Positions 30,820-43,429 are shown, numbered from the stretch's first letter. The stretch is 64,000 bases of DNA from Parelaphostrongylus tenuis (GCA_019055375.1 JAHQIW010000310.1:1-64000), one strand, 5' to 3'. Translations and numbers: made by a program. Notes: generated by a model from the letters alone, not told the origin.

Positions 30820-32505
30820 GTGTAATGTTTTGAGTCTTTTAGTTGTTATGGAGCTTGAAGATAACCCTGCTGTTCTTTTTTATTGAGTAACTCATCTTTC
30901 ATATCGTTTCTCGTTGTCATTGGGTGCAAGTACACGTTATAAAACAGTCTTTTTAATCAGAGATAAACCCGTCTAGTCATGAGTTCTTCTCAAGGTGGAT
31001 TTCTCCGAATCATTCCAAAACCTATCCTCATATAGGATCGCTCGTGCTTCGCTGGTTTTTCAACAGAAGACAATCCTTTTGGCAAAATGACTTGTACAGA
31101 AGTTCAAGTCAACAGGCTGTTTTCGTTCAAAACGACAACTTTCTTTAGGGCATCTGAAATCAAATGGCTCGGACGGAAGGTTACGTCGTTGTGTTAGAAT
31201 ATTTTTTATGGTGGAAGGTTGGTAGGGAACTAGTTTTTGTTTACTACTCTGCTGATCTGTGTGCAGATCAGTTCATGAGTATACTGGTGTCTTGATTCGG
31301 TCCAATAACATTCCATGTCACTTAATATTTGGTTGACTTTCAGCAGCTGTCTCACCTTTCAACGTCGTAGAGGATGTTATAAATTTTGGATGATTCTAAA
31401 GCCGGATTAACTGAATCAAGCAATCAATCTTCTATAAACTTTCCAAGTGCTCTAGCCCTTAACACCTCATTGCTGCGTACAATCCCCTGATGCTGAACAT
31501 CAAATGCTGCGGTTCAGCATCCTGCCCATCTTGCATCTACATGGTGACAAGAAAGTAGTGATTCCTGCCATGAATTCACTCCAAAGTCGATTTTCAACTG
31601 CAAATGTCCAGTTTGCTGACTAAGGATATTCTACAGGGAAGACTCATCTATAATAAATTTCTAGACCATTCCACCACGACGAGGTACTCTTTAGACATTT
31701 CATATTTGGCCACTCTCGTTTCGACGTTCGCCGTCCAGATACACTATACTAGAATTTGAACAGTACGTTTCCATACTGCTCTTAAAACATTTCACTGTGA
31801 CGACTATGTTATTTTTATAGAGAAAAAAGGTCGCAAATGAACATAAAGAATCAGCTGTACAGCCCTTGTATAGACATTAATGATGGGAAATACAATTTGC
31901 ACGACCAAATATTCTCCCATAAAGGAAGGAAGTATAGAAAGGTGGTCTTGGACAATACTAAGAAACCCAGGAGGAAAAGCTGCACTCGATACAAATGGAA
32001 TTGGTAAATAGTTCCAAAAGTTGTCATGTATTGAACAAGGGTTCACTGTTAATTACCTTTATCGAAAATTTATTTCTTCTTGCTTATTTCACTTATACAT
32101 CGAGATGTCACCGAAAAAGTCGATTATTTTGTATTAAAAAATGATATTGTATACCGACCAACTACCCACACCTTACTGAATTTATATTTCGAGTTAGTAA
32201 GCAACAACCAACAGCTAACACTGAAGAGATGGTCAAAAACTAGCATAGAACACATGACAGTAACAACAAAGAAAATGAATCTCAAGATTCAGGTCAGATA
32301 ACAAGCCAATATTGTTTTATGAGATGAACAGCTTTTGTGAATTCGAATGTTCAGTCATTAACAGTCAATTACTTACCCTATCACTGTATACCGTAGGGAA
32401 CCCAGTTATAGAAGGAATAAAGTGACTGAAAAGCAAAACTTACAACCGGATCTAATGAGAGTTGAGAATGCAACAATGATCCAAAAGATTGCATAGAAAT
32501 TGAAA
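30820..32505. other. No convincing gene
   Basis: This lies between the fold-back element and the 3' end of eIF3e. One minus-strand frame (31804-32046) has hydrophobic stretches but no identifiable partner exons. A plus-strand AATTTATTTC near 32068 reads AAATAAA on the minus strand and could be a distant poly(A) signal for eIF3e, about 430 bases past its stop. Confidence 0.4.
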
Positions 32506-35500
32506 CTATGCCGTTGTCTTCCGCTCAGCACGGGTCTTCTCTAACTGCAGGGCAATTTGTTGTGCTCTTAACGTTAATCGTTTTGTGTTCTCCATAACCT
32601 GTAGAAGTTGACATAAATTACGAATTCACAGCAGGATGCTGTTGTGCAAACCCTAGTACCTGTTCGTGGATGCTGACTGCCTTCACACCCATAACCACTT
32701 GTCCTAATTTGCTGTCTATTTTAGCCCCCTCAATTCGATAATTTCTGATAAGATCCACAATCCATCGTTCAGCCTCTACCTGAAAAGTACATTAGGCGAT
32801 GTAGATCGGACGCTGACGCTGACTGAAAAAACGAAAACATCGCGTTCCGTAAATGATTAATCCCAATCAACTAATAAATTTTTCAAGCAGAGCTTCTTGA
32901 AGCATTTTCAAACACCTCGAAGGAAAACGAACTTCATTTTAACTAGAAAAGCTACGTCGATGACCAGATATCTAGAAATAATAGTTGAAATTATTGAAAT
33001 GATAATATAGGACACAACCTGAGACATATTGAGTCTCCTGGCCAACATCTCGATACTAATGCACTGATGAATACGGCAAAACATCTCGAAAATAAGAAGA
33101 CGAGCGGATTCGCGGAAATCCGATAAGCAGGCAGTAAGGAAGAAGTCGTTAGACAAGACCTGCACAGTTAAAGGCTCACAGTCTGCAGAAATTCCGCTAT
33201 GATCATGAAAGCTGTGTAACACAAAGTGAAAATGGAACCTCCTCGCACTGTCGTAATTTCTCCTGTGCTTCATCGAAATCGTGTTTGATATACAAACAGG
33301 TGAGGAAATCTGTCACAGGATCCTGGTAGTTGTGACGCTCCTGTGTAGACCAAAGTAATAAGAAATAATTGACATATTAGCTGTAACAAAGGAAGACCAC
33401 TAGTACGGTGAACCTAACTTACAATATCGATAACTTTGATCAAATCCTTAAGACTATTTTTCTGTTTATTTTTGCTGGTGACTACGGCGACGGCAAGGTA
33501 TCGTAGAAGGTGTGGACACATTACCTTGAAGGAACAAGTGTTAAAATCTACCTAAAAAATGGGAACAAAATTGCCCAACCTGGATTGCATTTAGATACGA
33601 TTGCTGATTGAGAAACATTTCAATTATATCGTCGCGTCCTTTCGGATAGTTGAAATATACAAATAAAGCCCAATGCATAAGCCAAGCTCTTTGATGGATT
33701 AGTTCCCATTCAGTATCAAACGGATTTGAGTCAATGTACGCACGAAGCTTCACCAAATCATCACGAGCATGATCCCACTCCTAAAAATCATACCAAATAT
33801 ATGAAAAGTGACAATCACCTCTCCGAAAAGTATATAATGGAGTTGATACAAACCTGTAGAAGGATTTCACTAGCTAACTTTCCATACAAAGCATTAAGAT
33901 AGTTGGGATCGCCTTGTGGGACTAAGTTGCGGTAATAGTAAAGACATACCTGAAAATTCACCACTCAACCTGATAAGTGTGTAAAGTTGTTGATATGAGA
34001 TAGTACAGTGATTAAAGGATGAACTAGGAGTTTAGAGAATGGATTCACAACGAAACTGCCAATTTAACATTGATTATCATTGTGTAAAACTATTTTTGGT
34101 AGTCCTGAAAAGATATGAAATAGAAGAAACTTATGTGACTTGATAAACCTTTCTCTCAATAGTCCATTTTGCCGTAAGAATTCTTTACAAAACTTCATTA
34201 ACCTCGATAATAAGCAAATAAAGCTCTCGGCACTGCACTGTCCCTGGGGGATGCACCAGGTATTAGGCTCCACTCGTAGCACTGTAGAGGTGACTGGTTG
34301 CATATATGGCCTTTACTCGCCGTTTCTTCCCGCGGTATCGAGTCAGTGCTGCTTGCCCTCTCAAACAAGTATGACACCTCTCAAGTACTAATTCACCGAC
34401 TCGAAGAGATGGATGCCTTAATGAGCCATAAGTGCACCACATGCACTCCTTCAGAACATCACATCACTGTTAAAAAAAGCGATTGAAAACACTCCTACCG
34501 ATTGCTTCTTTTCCCCTTTTTTTGTCGTTCATTAGCATGCTTTCAAATCATTTCAGCCACTTGCATGATTTGCGAAAAAGTACGCCCACCATTAGTTAAA
34601 ATCTTCATGTGTCTTCTTGTATTACTCACGTCATACTATGACTCCTGAATCAAAAACTTTCCACCTCGATGAATTCAGAAAAATCAAATGTCCACTAATT
34701 CATTTCATGTTATGTACTTTTGCGCCTACAGGTAGTTATGTCGTTGAAGAAATCGGTTGTTCTCGCGCTGATTGTAATGGGAAAAGAGTAAAGCATCACG
34801 ATTCCAAATGCTTCAGAGTGTCAACCAAGTTGTTATCAAGTAGGTCCAACACAACATTTCTTTTATTTTTCAACAAAAGGGTGGTGCAGTGGCCGAGTGG
34901 TTAGTGAAGCAGGCACCTATCAGAAAACAGTACACTGATTTTACCTCCTCCCTCACCACTCTCATGTAATCAACCAACAAACGCCTTAGCTCCGGTTCCT
35001 GCTAGACTGCAAAAAAATTCGGCCAAACGATATTCTACGTCATCTTAAAGTAGACGATGCCCCCAAATAGCACTCGAAACAACACGTGAAATGTTAGAAG
35101 ACATTAGTGGAGGATAAATGCGAGGAAACGAATCCAGTGCTAGAAGAGTTGGGATCCGCACAGGAAATTGTGATGGCAGGTTGTGTAGAAAAATTTGTTA
35201 CAATACCACCTACGATAATTGGAGTGTAAAGACTGCAAGATGTAATGAATATAAAATCCATTGAAAAAATCTTAGCACTCAAACCACTGACAACAGTTTT
35301 GCCGCAACACGAAATAAACTTCTGGAGCAATCAATCACACATATTTTTGCGAAATTTCTGAAGAATAGTTCCTACAAAACAGATAATTGGTCTATGTTCA
35401 CTCATTTCCACACCCATAATCTTTTTGATTTCTGCCTTATTCCAACGAGGGTACTATCCTTTGAGGATTTCCATATCTCATTCTCGTTTTCCCCGTGTCG

Positions 35501-38500
35501 GAAAAGGAATTTTTCATATGAATGACCGCAGATTCGAAGCAGATATCAATTCAGAATATTCCAATTCGTACTCTTGAATCAAAGTTTCTGGTAATAAATG
35601 TGCAAGAATCCGCACCTCAGTCAATTCTTAGAGAACTTAAGAGAAAGTCTACAGTTTCACATCATCTTTGAAGATACCTATTCGCTGTCAACGAGGAGGT
35701 GCCAGGCGTACAAAGCAGAGGAATAGAAATCCCTCAAAATTTTCATAAAATCAAACGGACTTTACAACGGATTGACACAAGAGCAATCTCACCTATTCAG
35801 CAAGATGAAAATTGGTTTTCTAGCCTACAAGTGTTTTACCCCTTTCTGCTGGATAATGACATTTTCTGCCTTTCAATTGCAAAAGCCGATCCATGTCTAG
35901 TCAGATGTTGACTGCAACACTGAGAAACAGTCTCTATCATATACACCTCCTGATAATTCAAACTCAGTGATCTTTTCTGTTTGCCTAATTCGATCAGTAC
36001 TTGACCCAAGTCTTCGCTATTCTCTATTAAACGGTCTTGCAAATCACAACGATTAGTCCTGGAACCGCTTGAAAACGATCTAACAGTCCTATCCTATATG
36101 TCAGTTTCAGAATGAAAAAAAAACCTAAAGCAACTAGTGTAAATGGATAAAAGTGCCGAGTTTTAGAAGAGCGTAGAGGATAAGGAAATTAGAGGGCTGG
36201 AAGAAGTGAAGAAACTCTAAGAAGCAATAGAAAACAAAATCATGATGAATTTTATAGATAAATTATACATATTAGAGTGCTTTGTTGGCACATCGCAAAA
36301 CATGAAGAGATACAGCAACAATTAGATCTCGATTTACTCCATTTTTTCCAACACAAAAAGCCGATAAGATTTCTTATTGAAGAAAATTATAGAGACTAAA
36401 CTAACTAACCGACGCGGCAGTGTAATTTCCACACTCGTACATGAATTTTGCGTATTTAAAGAGAGCGTCAACCATATCAATAGTGAACTGAAAGAAACCA
36501 ACAAGATCATAAGAACCGATGGCTAGCAATTTTCCTGAAGAATTACATTATGATTCTGCTGAAGAAACTCCAATATTTTGTTGTTTCCGTCGCGGTCACG
36601 TGTGTTCTCCATTAGTTCCTTTACATCATCGAGTTCAAGAATTTCAATGACAGGATCGACCTAAATGAATTTTGAAAACGAAGTGATACAGAAACAGAAG
36701 CTGCAACTCAACAGCTAAATACATGTTCATCTAAGGATGTTGGGTGGTATGCAAAACACTCCAACTCAGGCGTGAGCTGAACCCGCTTCTTGGCCATACC
36801 GTTGGCGAGTGCTACCACTACACCACTGAGGACAGCGCTTTGCTTCCACTCTTCCTCCTATATAAACTATCGAAGCTGTCAGCAGCTGACCCTTAGTGGG
36901 TTTGATCAGGCAAGTACAATTCCGCTTTGTCACTTTTTCTTCGCTATAAGACGGTAGTCTCGATGGTGTAGTGGTAACATGCGCGTCTTGTATGGGCGAA
37001 CGCGGAATCGACTTCCGGCTGAGGTTGATGGTTTTTACATATCACTCAACATTCTAGATGTCATATTTACAACATTGTAACATCACTGAAAAACATAAAA
37101 TAAAGACGTACAGATCGAACAGTCAAAGTTAAACAATCAACAACAACTCGTTGAAAGTCAGAATATGTACCTTACTCTTCAGCATATCTCTCTCCTTGAG
37201 GACTTCAGCTCTCTTCGTCTCCAGTTCCTTTGGAATAGGTGTTCCCTGGTATGTTTCGGTCAGGCTATCGATCATATTCGTCTTCATTAGCACGTGGCGA
37301 TGCATCTCCACTAACGATGCATCATCATATATCTGACAAAAACCAATAGAGATTAACATAAAACGCACAGAGATCGTCAAAATATTCTTCCTGAAAGTGT
37401 GATTTAACAAGAATCTGCTAGTGAGTTATATGCCTCTCGAAGAAGCCTACAATTTGGTGCAACTGAGAGTCTAACAGCGCTCTTGAAAAACCCTCGGCGT
37501 TTATTAATCCCTGAGGAACGCGCCATGCATTCGTCTTCGTCTAGTACCGTTTGAGATAACTGGATGCAAATCTGGCCTCTAAAATGCTTCGTGGGCGCTG
37601 TATCAAGCCAGAGCTGCCATCCTGCAGATAAGGTTGGTTCCAATTCACCGACGCCGGGGAGATCGAAGAGTTGGTGAACCTTGAGTGCGGGATCGAACCA
37701 TCAACCACCGATTGATCGACCACGGGAGTGTCGCAAAGCACCTCTAACCGCTGCTCTACACGCACTCAAAAGTTTAATAATTCCTAGTAAGCCATCTTTG
37801 TAGTTTTAACTTTACACCCAACAATATTAAGTGATATGCGAAACTTTGAAGCCTCGGCGGAAGTTGAACTCACGTCTTATCCTTTGAAGGGGCATTACTG
37901 AATATGTAGTTATAACATCACATCAGAGCCAAAGAAGCGGTTGAACAGAGGAACTCTGTCATGACAGCTCATCGTAATAGTAGTCCAGAACAATGATAAT
38001 AATGACGGGTGGGTTGTAACCGAGTGGCTAGTGATGCTCGGCGCTGAGCCACAGCCTCCCATTGCTCTCCGGGAATCGACAACGATCGCCGTGCGGAACA
38101 TCCAGCCTGGCTATCCTCGAGGTTGTAAGGAACCGTGCTCGACCGTATGTACGACGCTTAACCTAGCCCTAGCTAACTTAGCTATTAACCCTTAGGGACC
38201 GCCGCTGATATGAAGCGGCGTCGCGCTGGCCGCTAGTGCGGCAATCGCAGACAGGCAGCATCTGCACGTCCATCGCGCTTTGCAGATGCTGCCTGCCTGC
38301 TTTCCCCCGTGATGCGACGCCGCCACTACAGTAACTGTGTAAAACGCGATGTCGGGAGGCGTACTATCTTTCATAGCGCGTGGTCCTCGAAGGGTTGAAA
38401 AGAAGAAGTCCTCAAGCAAACGGGGAGACAGATCGATAGCTAAGGGTACGGGGAAGTGTAAAGTAGAAAAAGCTGTGGTATTGGTCAAATAAAGCAAAAA

Positions 38501-38671
38501 AATTGAGTGATAAGAATGCTGTAGCGATCGGGAAAAATATCATATTAACTACGTAGTAATATAAAAAACCTCAGAGCTTACCTTCCTCGGCTCGATGAAT
38601 TCCAACAGAGGAATGATTAGATGAAGATCGAAGAATGGAGCCATACGCTTGGTCAAGTCATATTCGGCCAT
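32506..38671 (-). CDS. eif-3.E: eIF3 subunit E (INT6)
   Basis: Subunit of translation initiation factor 3, which joins the 40S ribosome to mRNA in the cytoplasm. Eleven exons in transcript order: 38671-38582, 37332-37171, 36660-36547, 36487-36410, 33949-33854, 33780-33580, 33524-33423, 33340-33239, 33159-33019, 32779-32660, 32598-32506. Total 1299 nt, 432 aa, every join in phase 0. The start [18 protein letters not shown] matches the eIF3e N-terminus. [74 protein letters not shown] and [11 protein letters not shown] are hallmark segments. The C-terminal half is the PCI domain (roughly 245-400). Human eIF3e is 445 aa, so the length fits. Introns hold SINEs and a strong hairpin. Exon 7 has two in-frame acceptors. 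All key blocks are intact. Confidence 0.95.
34212..34450 (-). repeat. Degenerate SINE-B in eIF3e intron 4
   Basis: Blocks AAAGCTCTCGGCACTGCACT, CTGGGGGATGCACCAGG, TCGAGTCAGTGCTGCTTGCC and GAGATGGATGCCTTAATGAG follow the SINE-B order but with many changes, so this is an old copy. A tRNA-Ser-like scrap (GTGGTGCAGTGGCCGAGTGG) is at 34881-34905 in the same intron. Confidence 0.55.
34920..36400. other. Remainder of eIF3e intron 4
   Basis: This is AT-rich sequence within the longest eIF3e intron (33950-36409). Open frames on both strands are short and unlike known families. No repeat shared with the rest of the window was recognised. Confidence 0.4.
36725..37035. repeat. SINE-D with opposed tRNA-like heads
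   Basis: A minus-strand tRNA-like head (36745-36830, CTACCACTACACCACTGAGG on the plus strand) is followed by a plus-strand one at 36958-37024. The latter has GATGGTGTAGTGGTAACATG, a loop CTTGTAT that would give anticodon TGT, and a degenerate B box. The stem below the anticodon is imperfect, so this is treated as repeat-derived rather than a tRNA gene. It fills most of eIF3e intron 2. Confidence 0.5.
37486..37768 (-). repeat. SINE-B in eIF3e intron 1
   Basis: The order of blocks is as at 2140-2447: CGGCGTTTATTAATCCCTGA, GCCATGCATTCGTCTTCG, a diverged middle, GATCGAACCATCAACCACCG, then the tRNA-like head ending CGCTGCTCTACACGCACTC. It is diverged and probably fairly old. Confidence 0.6.
38005..38150 (+). 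repeat. SINE-C in eIF3e intron 1
   Basis: It begins GTGGGTTGTAACCGAGTGGC (tRNA-Ser-like), then GATCGCCGTGCGGAACATCC and CCTGGCTATCCTCGAGGTTG. It corresponds to 17345-17545, with a shorter 3' part. Confidence 0.6.
38201..38325. repeat. GC-rich nested hairpin in eIF3e intron 1
   Basis: Outer arms GCGGCGTCGC (38215-38224) and GCGACGCCGC (38314-38323) are perfect complements. Inside them, CAGGCAGCATCTGCA (38252-38266) pairs perfectly with TGCAGATGCTGCCTG (38281-38295) across a 14-base loop. The whole is a ~110-base stem with internal bulges and far more GC than its surroundings. It could be a small fold-back element or a structured RNA or small-RNA precursor; nothing shows which. Confidence 0.75.
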
Positions 38672-38690
38672 TTCAGCTACCTAAAAGATT
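38672..38690 (-). promoter_or_regulatory. eif-3.E: Likely trans-splice acceptor of eIF3e
   Basis: On the minus strand the sequence AAATCTTTTAG ends 9 bases before the ATG at 38671 and leaves GTAGCTGAA as leader. A strong nematode acceptor this close to a start codon with no visible upstream coding exon is typical of spliced-leader addition. An ordinary 5' UTR intron is the alternative. Confidence 0.5.
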
Positions 38691-38805
38691 TGCCATCTTT
38701 GACATTAAAATAGTGAGAAATTGTGAAAAGAGTAGAAAAGGGAACGTTATGAAACTAAAGCAAATTATAGCAGAAAAAGGAAATTTGCCTTCTATGCAAA
38801 AAACT

Positions 38806-39560
38806 GGGTCTTTTCATTCTCCGAAAACAAATGAAGAAACGACTCGCCTCACTGGACAAGAACTCTCATAAGAGTGTTGGTAATCATTCGAAAGCCTGGA
38901 TCTCTGCCTACTGCGCTACTTGGCCCTTTCTTGAAAACATCCTTATCTAACGCTGCAACATTGATTCAAAATAAATTAGGTTCCACATCGGTCGCGCAAG
39001 TTTATTATTACTTCGCTACGAGGTACGAAAAGCATATGAATGTCTAGAGAAAATCTTGCAGCATCAGAGTCCTACGTTATATGTGGTTTCTTCTGAAGTA
39101 GAAAAGAAATTCCTAATCAAATAACAAAAATTATACGCCACATGTGCAACGCATCAGCGCGATCGATCAATCGATCGATCTCACTGCGGGCAGCCCCACT
39201 CCCCGCCTCCCTCTCCCAGCCCGTGGATTAGCCGAAAACAAATGCCCGCATCGCATCATGAACTTGATCTTATTTTCCCTGAATGAAACAGTCTTCTCAC
39301 AAAAAAGCGCACCTTTGGAATCGCCGAAACCTGCTCTATCCAATGACTACTCAAAGGTCCACGGAACAGTTCTGTACTGTCAGAAATATCGTTTGTGGAG
39401 CACAAATGTTTTTAAGCACGGCTTTTTCATGAAAAAGCTACGTAGCGTGGTAACCAGAGATTTAAGCTTTCGAAAAATTACTAGAAGTGCAATGGAAAGC
39501 GTCTCTATGCAGTGAAAGGGGTCGTTTCTTCACTTGCTCCCGGATAACGGAAAAGAACCA
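38806..39560. mobile_element. TIR element (MITE-1 family) beside eIF3e start
   Basis: The left end GGTCTTTTCATTCTCCGAAA continues into CAAATGAAGAAACGACTCGC and CACTGGACAAGAAC. The right end on the minus strand is GGTTCTTTTCCGTTATCCGG, then GCAAGTGAAGAAACGACCCC. It is about 750 bases with no transposase. A GATCGATC run at 39161-39180 and a GC-rich stretch follow inside it. It begins 134 bases upstream of the eIF3e start codon. Confidence 0.65.
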
Positions 39561-40215
39561 AGAAACGGTGCCGATGGAGGCAAAACGCGCGGAGAAACCA
39601 CCAATACACATATCATTAGAGATTCTCGTCATAAAATACACGATGAGTTTCTATCGTAAGTATAAATATAGAAGATAATCAACACAAATAAAAAGCGAAG
39701 ATTGAAAAATAAAGCGACGTCTTCAAGGAAAAAAAGGTGACTGCGACTGACTTATAAAGTATCGTTTTTCTTTCTAAGTGGCTGTCCTCCGCATAAATCA
39801 GGATTTCTGCATAATCTTGTAGATCACCAAAGAGCTTGGAACGAACAGATCACAAGGATCGAACTAATCCACTCTATCATTTATTCTTAATTCGATACAA
39901 AATCTATTCACAGTCATAAGTAGGAGGCGGGTCCGATGGCCGATCGATAGCATACAAAGTAGATCAAGTAGATCATAAAAGAGACTGAGGATCGAGGTTT
40001 GCACGCAAGGATCCAGGTTAAACAAATTCCCACTAGGTAAAGCAAAAACACTCCCTAAGAGTTTCTCCGGGGACATCACGATTTGTGTCAGAGCAAAAAT
40101 AATACAGTGGAGCGCGGAATTTTCCAAGCTCCTCGCTTCTCTTTGATAGCGAGGTCACAAGTGACTTGACTCTCGAAGTCATCTAGTATGTTTTCAATTG
40201 ACAATTTATAGAGAA

Positions 40216-40503
40216 GATAAAGCTCTCGGCGTTGATCAATCCCTGAGGTATGCGTCATGCACTCGTCTTTTTTGACCTTGTTTGAGGTGATTGAATGCAA
40301 TCTGGGCCTTCACAATGACTCGCGGTGGCCTCCCCCTGTATCGGGTCACTAATGCTTATCTTCCCCAGACAAGTCTGTGACCTGTCTGATATCAATTTAC
40401 CGACCCCGGAGGGATGGATGGCTTGGTGAGCCATGAGGGCGAGATCGAACCACCTATCACGTGTACAAAGCCGAGCACTTCTTACCACTGCGCCACATGC
40501 GCT
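40216..40503 (-). repeat. SINE-B, near full length
   Basis: It has AGCTCTCGGCGTTGATCAAT, GCGGTGGCCTCCCCCTGTAT, the CCCCGGAGGGATGGATGGCT block, then the tRNA-like head ending CCACTGCGCCACATGCGC. It lies next to the SINE-A/composite repeat at 40648-41215. Confidence 0.7.
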
Positions 40504-40647
40504 TGACAATTTTTATAGTTGGTTAAAGTCTATGCATGACCCACTCTCATCACATTTATTATGCCGATCTAAGTACTTCAGCTGGCATTTGATTCGTTTC
40601 CACGCATCAATCCTCCACAGGGGTCTCCAAATATACCCAATGAGGTG

Positions 40648-41215
40648 GTAAAACTTATGCGTCAGACGGGCTCGAACCCACCTTTCACCCTATCCAAGTG
40701 CGTGTGCTCTATCCCTTGCACCACCGGCGCCTGTTTTACCACCACTCTTTCTTGCTGCAACGCATCCATCCATACTTGTGACATCATATCACCTCTAGAA
40801 GCGGTTAAATAGAAAGAATTCTGTGTATGGTCTTCAAACATTTCGCGTTTTTTTTATTAGGATTTTGTCTTCTTTATGGATGTCGTAAGATGCTTGTCAA
40901 GGCCGAGCTAAGGTCCTTCCATATAATTACGGAATTGCGTCGAAGAGGGGCCGAACCAGCGCCTTGCTCCTGATAGTCTGCATTAGTAATGCACTCTGTT
41001 ATACTTATGAGCTAAGCTTAACAGGTGTAATATTCTGTAACATCGCATATTCTTCAACTTCTAGCGATCTGGATAAGCTATAAAACTAAAAAGTATGCTA
41101 TTGCTATTATGCCAAACACCTTTTATTCGAAGCACTAACCAGTTCAAAAGCGTTCAGCGTAGACGATTAATCTAATTTCTGAATTGATCCACTGTAAGGC
41201 ATAACTGTATTTGAT
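40648..41215 (-). repeat. Composite repeat, inverse of 2460-3015
   Basis: The SINE-A head is at 40661-40735 (minus strand; GGCTCGAACCC on plus). It is followed by CTCTAGAAGCGGTTAAATAG, GTCAAGGCCGAGCTAAGG, the second tRNA-like part (40940-41020) and ATATTCTTCAACTTCTAGCG. The order is the exact reverse of 2460-3015, with scattered differences and an A/T tract indel. Confidence 0.6.
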
Positions 41216-41899
41216 CTGAAGAAGCGATCTTCAGTTGGTCTTACGTGAATGGACAGGTATATATACGAATAAATCGTTTATTTTTACATAGAAGGAATGA
41301 CTTTTGATATAAGACAAATTATGAGTGTTGAAAATCAATTCAACAACAAGATTTGTAGCACACGAACCTTCCAAAATAGTTCCGAGTCCTCTAAAGTTAC
41401 TACTGCTGTAGGTGATGATCTTAGAATGTTCTCAATGGGCTCCAGTTTTACCTATGGAATCACTCGCTTTTAGCACATCACGTGTTCGTTTTGTACTTTG
41501 AGGACAGCTACACTTGGTTATCGGCTTCTGTAGTGACTACGGGCAGAGTATTTTTGAGTTTATAAAATCAACCATATCGAATTAACCGAATGGCGATCAA
41601 ATCCGGTCATATGCTTATTCACTTTACTCAATGAAATCTCGTTTGGACCTGTGAAGTTCCCGTTGTTGTGTGATGATTCTACCACGCGAGTCATTTTGCT
41701 TCGCAACAATATTTTTAATCTCAAACTCAGGTAATTGAACCGTTTATTTACATTTGCTAACACCGCAATCACGTCATGATGGTATGAATCAAAAGTAATA
41801 TGAAATAATCAATATGCTCAGTGGACAGAAGCGCATACGCATGAAATTGTGCTAATCATAGTGCAGGGCATTATGCTCAAGATTTATGGGACATTGAAT

Positions 41900-43425
41900 G
41901 AAAGAACATTAAATACAGGAAACAAGTGCAGCCGTTATGAGCGGAGCTGCAGGAGATAGAACGAGAGTTAGCAAAGCCCAGTGAAGCTTTATCAACTACA
42001 TAACTAAGATGATGATCTTTTTACGCCCTGACGGAACAGTTACAGCTTGCAGAAAGATGATGGGGAGAATCATCAACGATTATCATGGGAGCTGTTCGGT
42101 AGCAACGTCATTTGTTTTTAGTATAAGGATATGGACTTGCTTTTTACCGATTTCCTTTGTAAAATCTGGTTCAGACAGGATAAGACCTGATCACCTGAAA
42201 AGCCTCTCGCCAGTTCTCATTAATGCACTCTCAGCTCCTCACACGTTACCTGTCACAATGCAAGGCCCCTATCCAATGGAAAACTAGCAAGACCGTGTTA
42301 TTCTTCGATAAGGAAGACCTTAACAACATCGAAAACTATCGCTCAATTCTGCTTACTCCTGTCTTTCATAAACTCTTCACTCGAGTCGTCCTAAATAAGA
42401 TTGCCAGAACAGTAGACTAAGAAAAGCCCTGCAAACAAACTCGTTTTTTAAAAATTCAGTTCTGTTGATCACATCTAAGCGATTACAGGCTTCAGTGATG
42501 TTTCGCGAGAGTACAAGAGACCGATATGTCTCAGTTTTATCGACTTAGAGAAGACTTTTGACTTACTTGAAACAGAGATATAAATAGAAACCTAAACAGT
42601 CAAGATGCCCCTACTCATTCTATAATGATTCTTAGTGAGCTGTATAAACTATCACTACGAACTATAAACTATGACTATGAGTCATAGAAACTAAATCTAA
42701 CACCACTATCTCACCGTTCTGGAAGGATACTGAAATCTACATAAGGAGAGAGATTAGACAAGACGATACGATCTCGCCAAGTTCTTCACTGTTATGCTGC
42801 GGAACGTCATACGAACACTAGAATGCAACGCCTGTGCAAGAACTAGCATCTGACTAAATCGCAGGAAAACGACGTTCATGAGGAACGGACTGATGTTGAA
42901 TGACCTCATTCACGCTCAACGGAATCTCAAAAGCTCTAGGTACGTCTATCTAGGTGGGGAACGCCAACATGATGAACGTTGTAACTCTAGAGTTGTCCAG
43001 GAGGAAGCGAGGGCTTGAGGAGAGTTTAAGTAGTGAACACAATAAGGATCATCCGCAACTCTTTGGCCCACCTTGTTCTCGACTCAGCGCCCCTTTCTGC
43101 CTCAACATATGAGTCAGAAACTTGGCTGCAACGTAAGCAGGTTAGAAGATTACTTAGTGTTTTTGAACACGTTGGTCAAAAGGTCAATATTAGAAGCATT
43201 GCGTCCTGAGTCGGGCTGAATGTCAAGCGCCACAGCGGAAAGACCAAGGAGCCGATGGTCAGAAATCATCACAAAAGCGTTCGAAGAAAATGTGATGCTG
43301 CGAGAACTCCTGTAGCAAAGAGGGTTCAGTGGGCTCTTCCTGCACGTACGTAATAGGAAAAGTGAAAGTTTCACTGGCGCCCGCTCGAGTTGCTCGACTA
43401 TCAACGAACGAAAGGTGAAGTAGGT
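41900..43425 (+). pseudogene. Decayed RTE-type reverse transcriptase
   Basis: Broken frames follow the order of an RTE reverse transcriptase. There is GPDHLKSLSP-like DRIRPDHLKSLSPVLINAL (42176-42230). Then comes NIENYRSILLTPVFHKLFTR, followed by VVLNKIARTVD (42329-42418), the fingers/palm entry region. A YVYLGGERQHDERCN-like segment is near 42945. The 3' region near 43200-43380 corresponds to the end seen at 11,000-11,260. Stops and shifts are many. It lies between genes and cannot be active. Confidence 0.7.
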
Positions 43426-43429
43426 GATT

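Noticed and set aside
31804..32046. Minus-strand frame with hydrophobic segments, possibly a chemoreceptor last exon
   Set aside because: An acceptor-like TTAACAG precedes it, but no family motif and no upstream exon could be identified. Length alone is not evidence.
36958..37024. Possible tRNA gene with anticodon TGT
   Set aside because: The anticodon stem is imperfect and it lies in a dispersed repeat family within an eIF3e intron.
39155..39180. GATCGATC tandem run as a regulatory or methylation site cluster
   Set aside because: It is short and within a MITE-1 copy. Nothing links it to a function.
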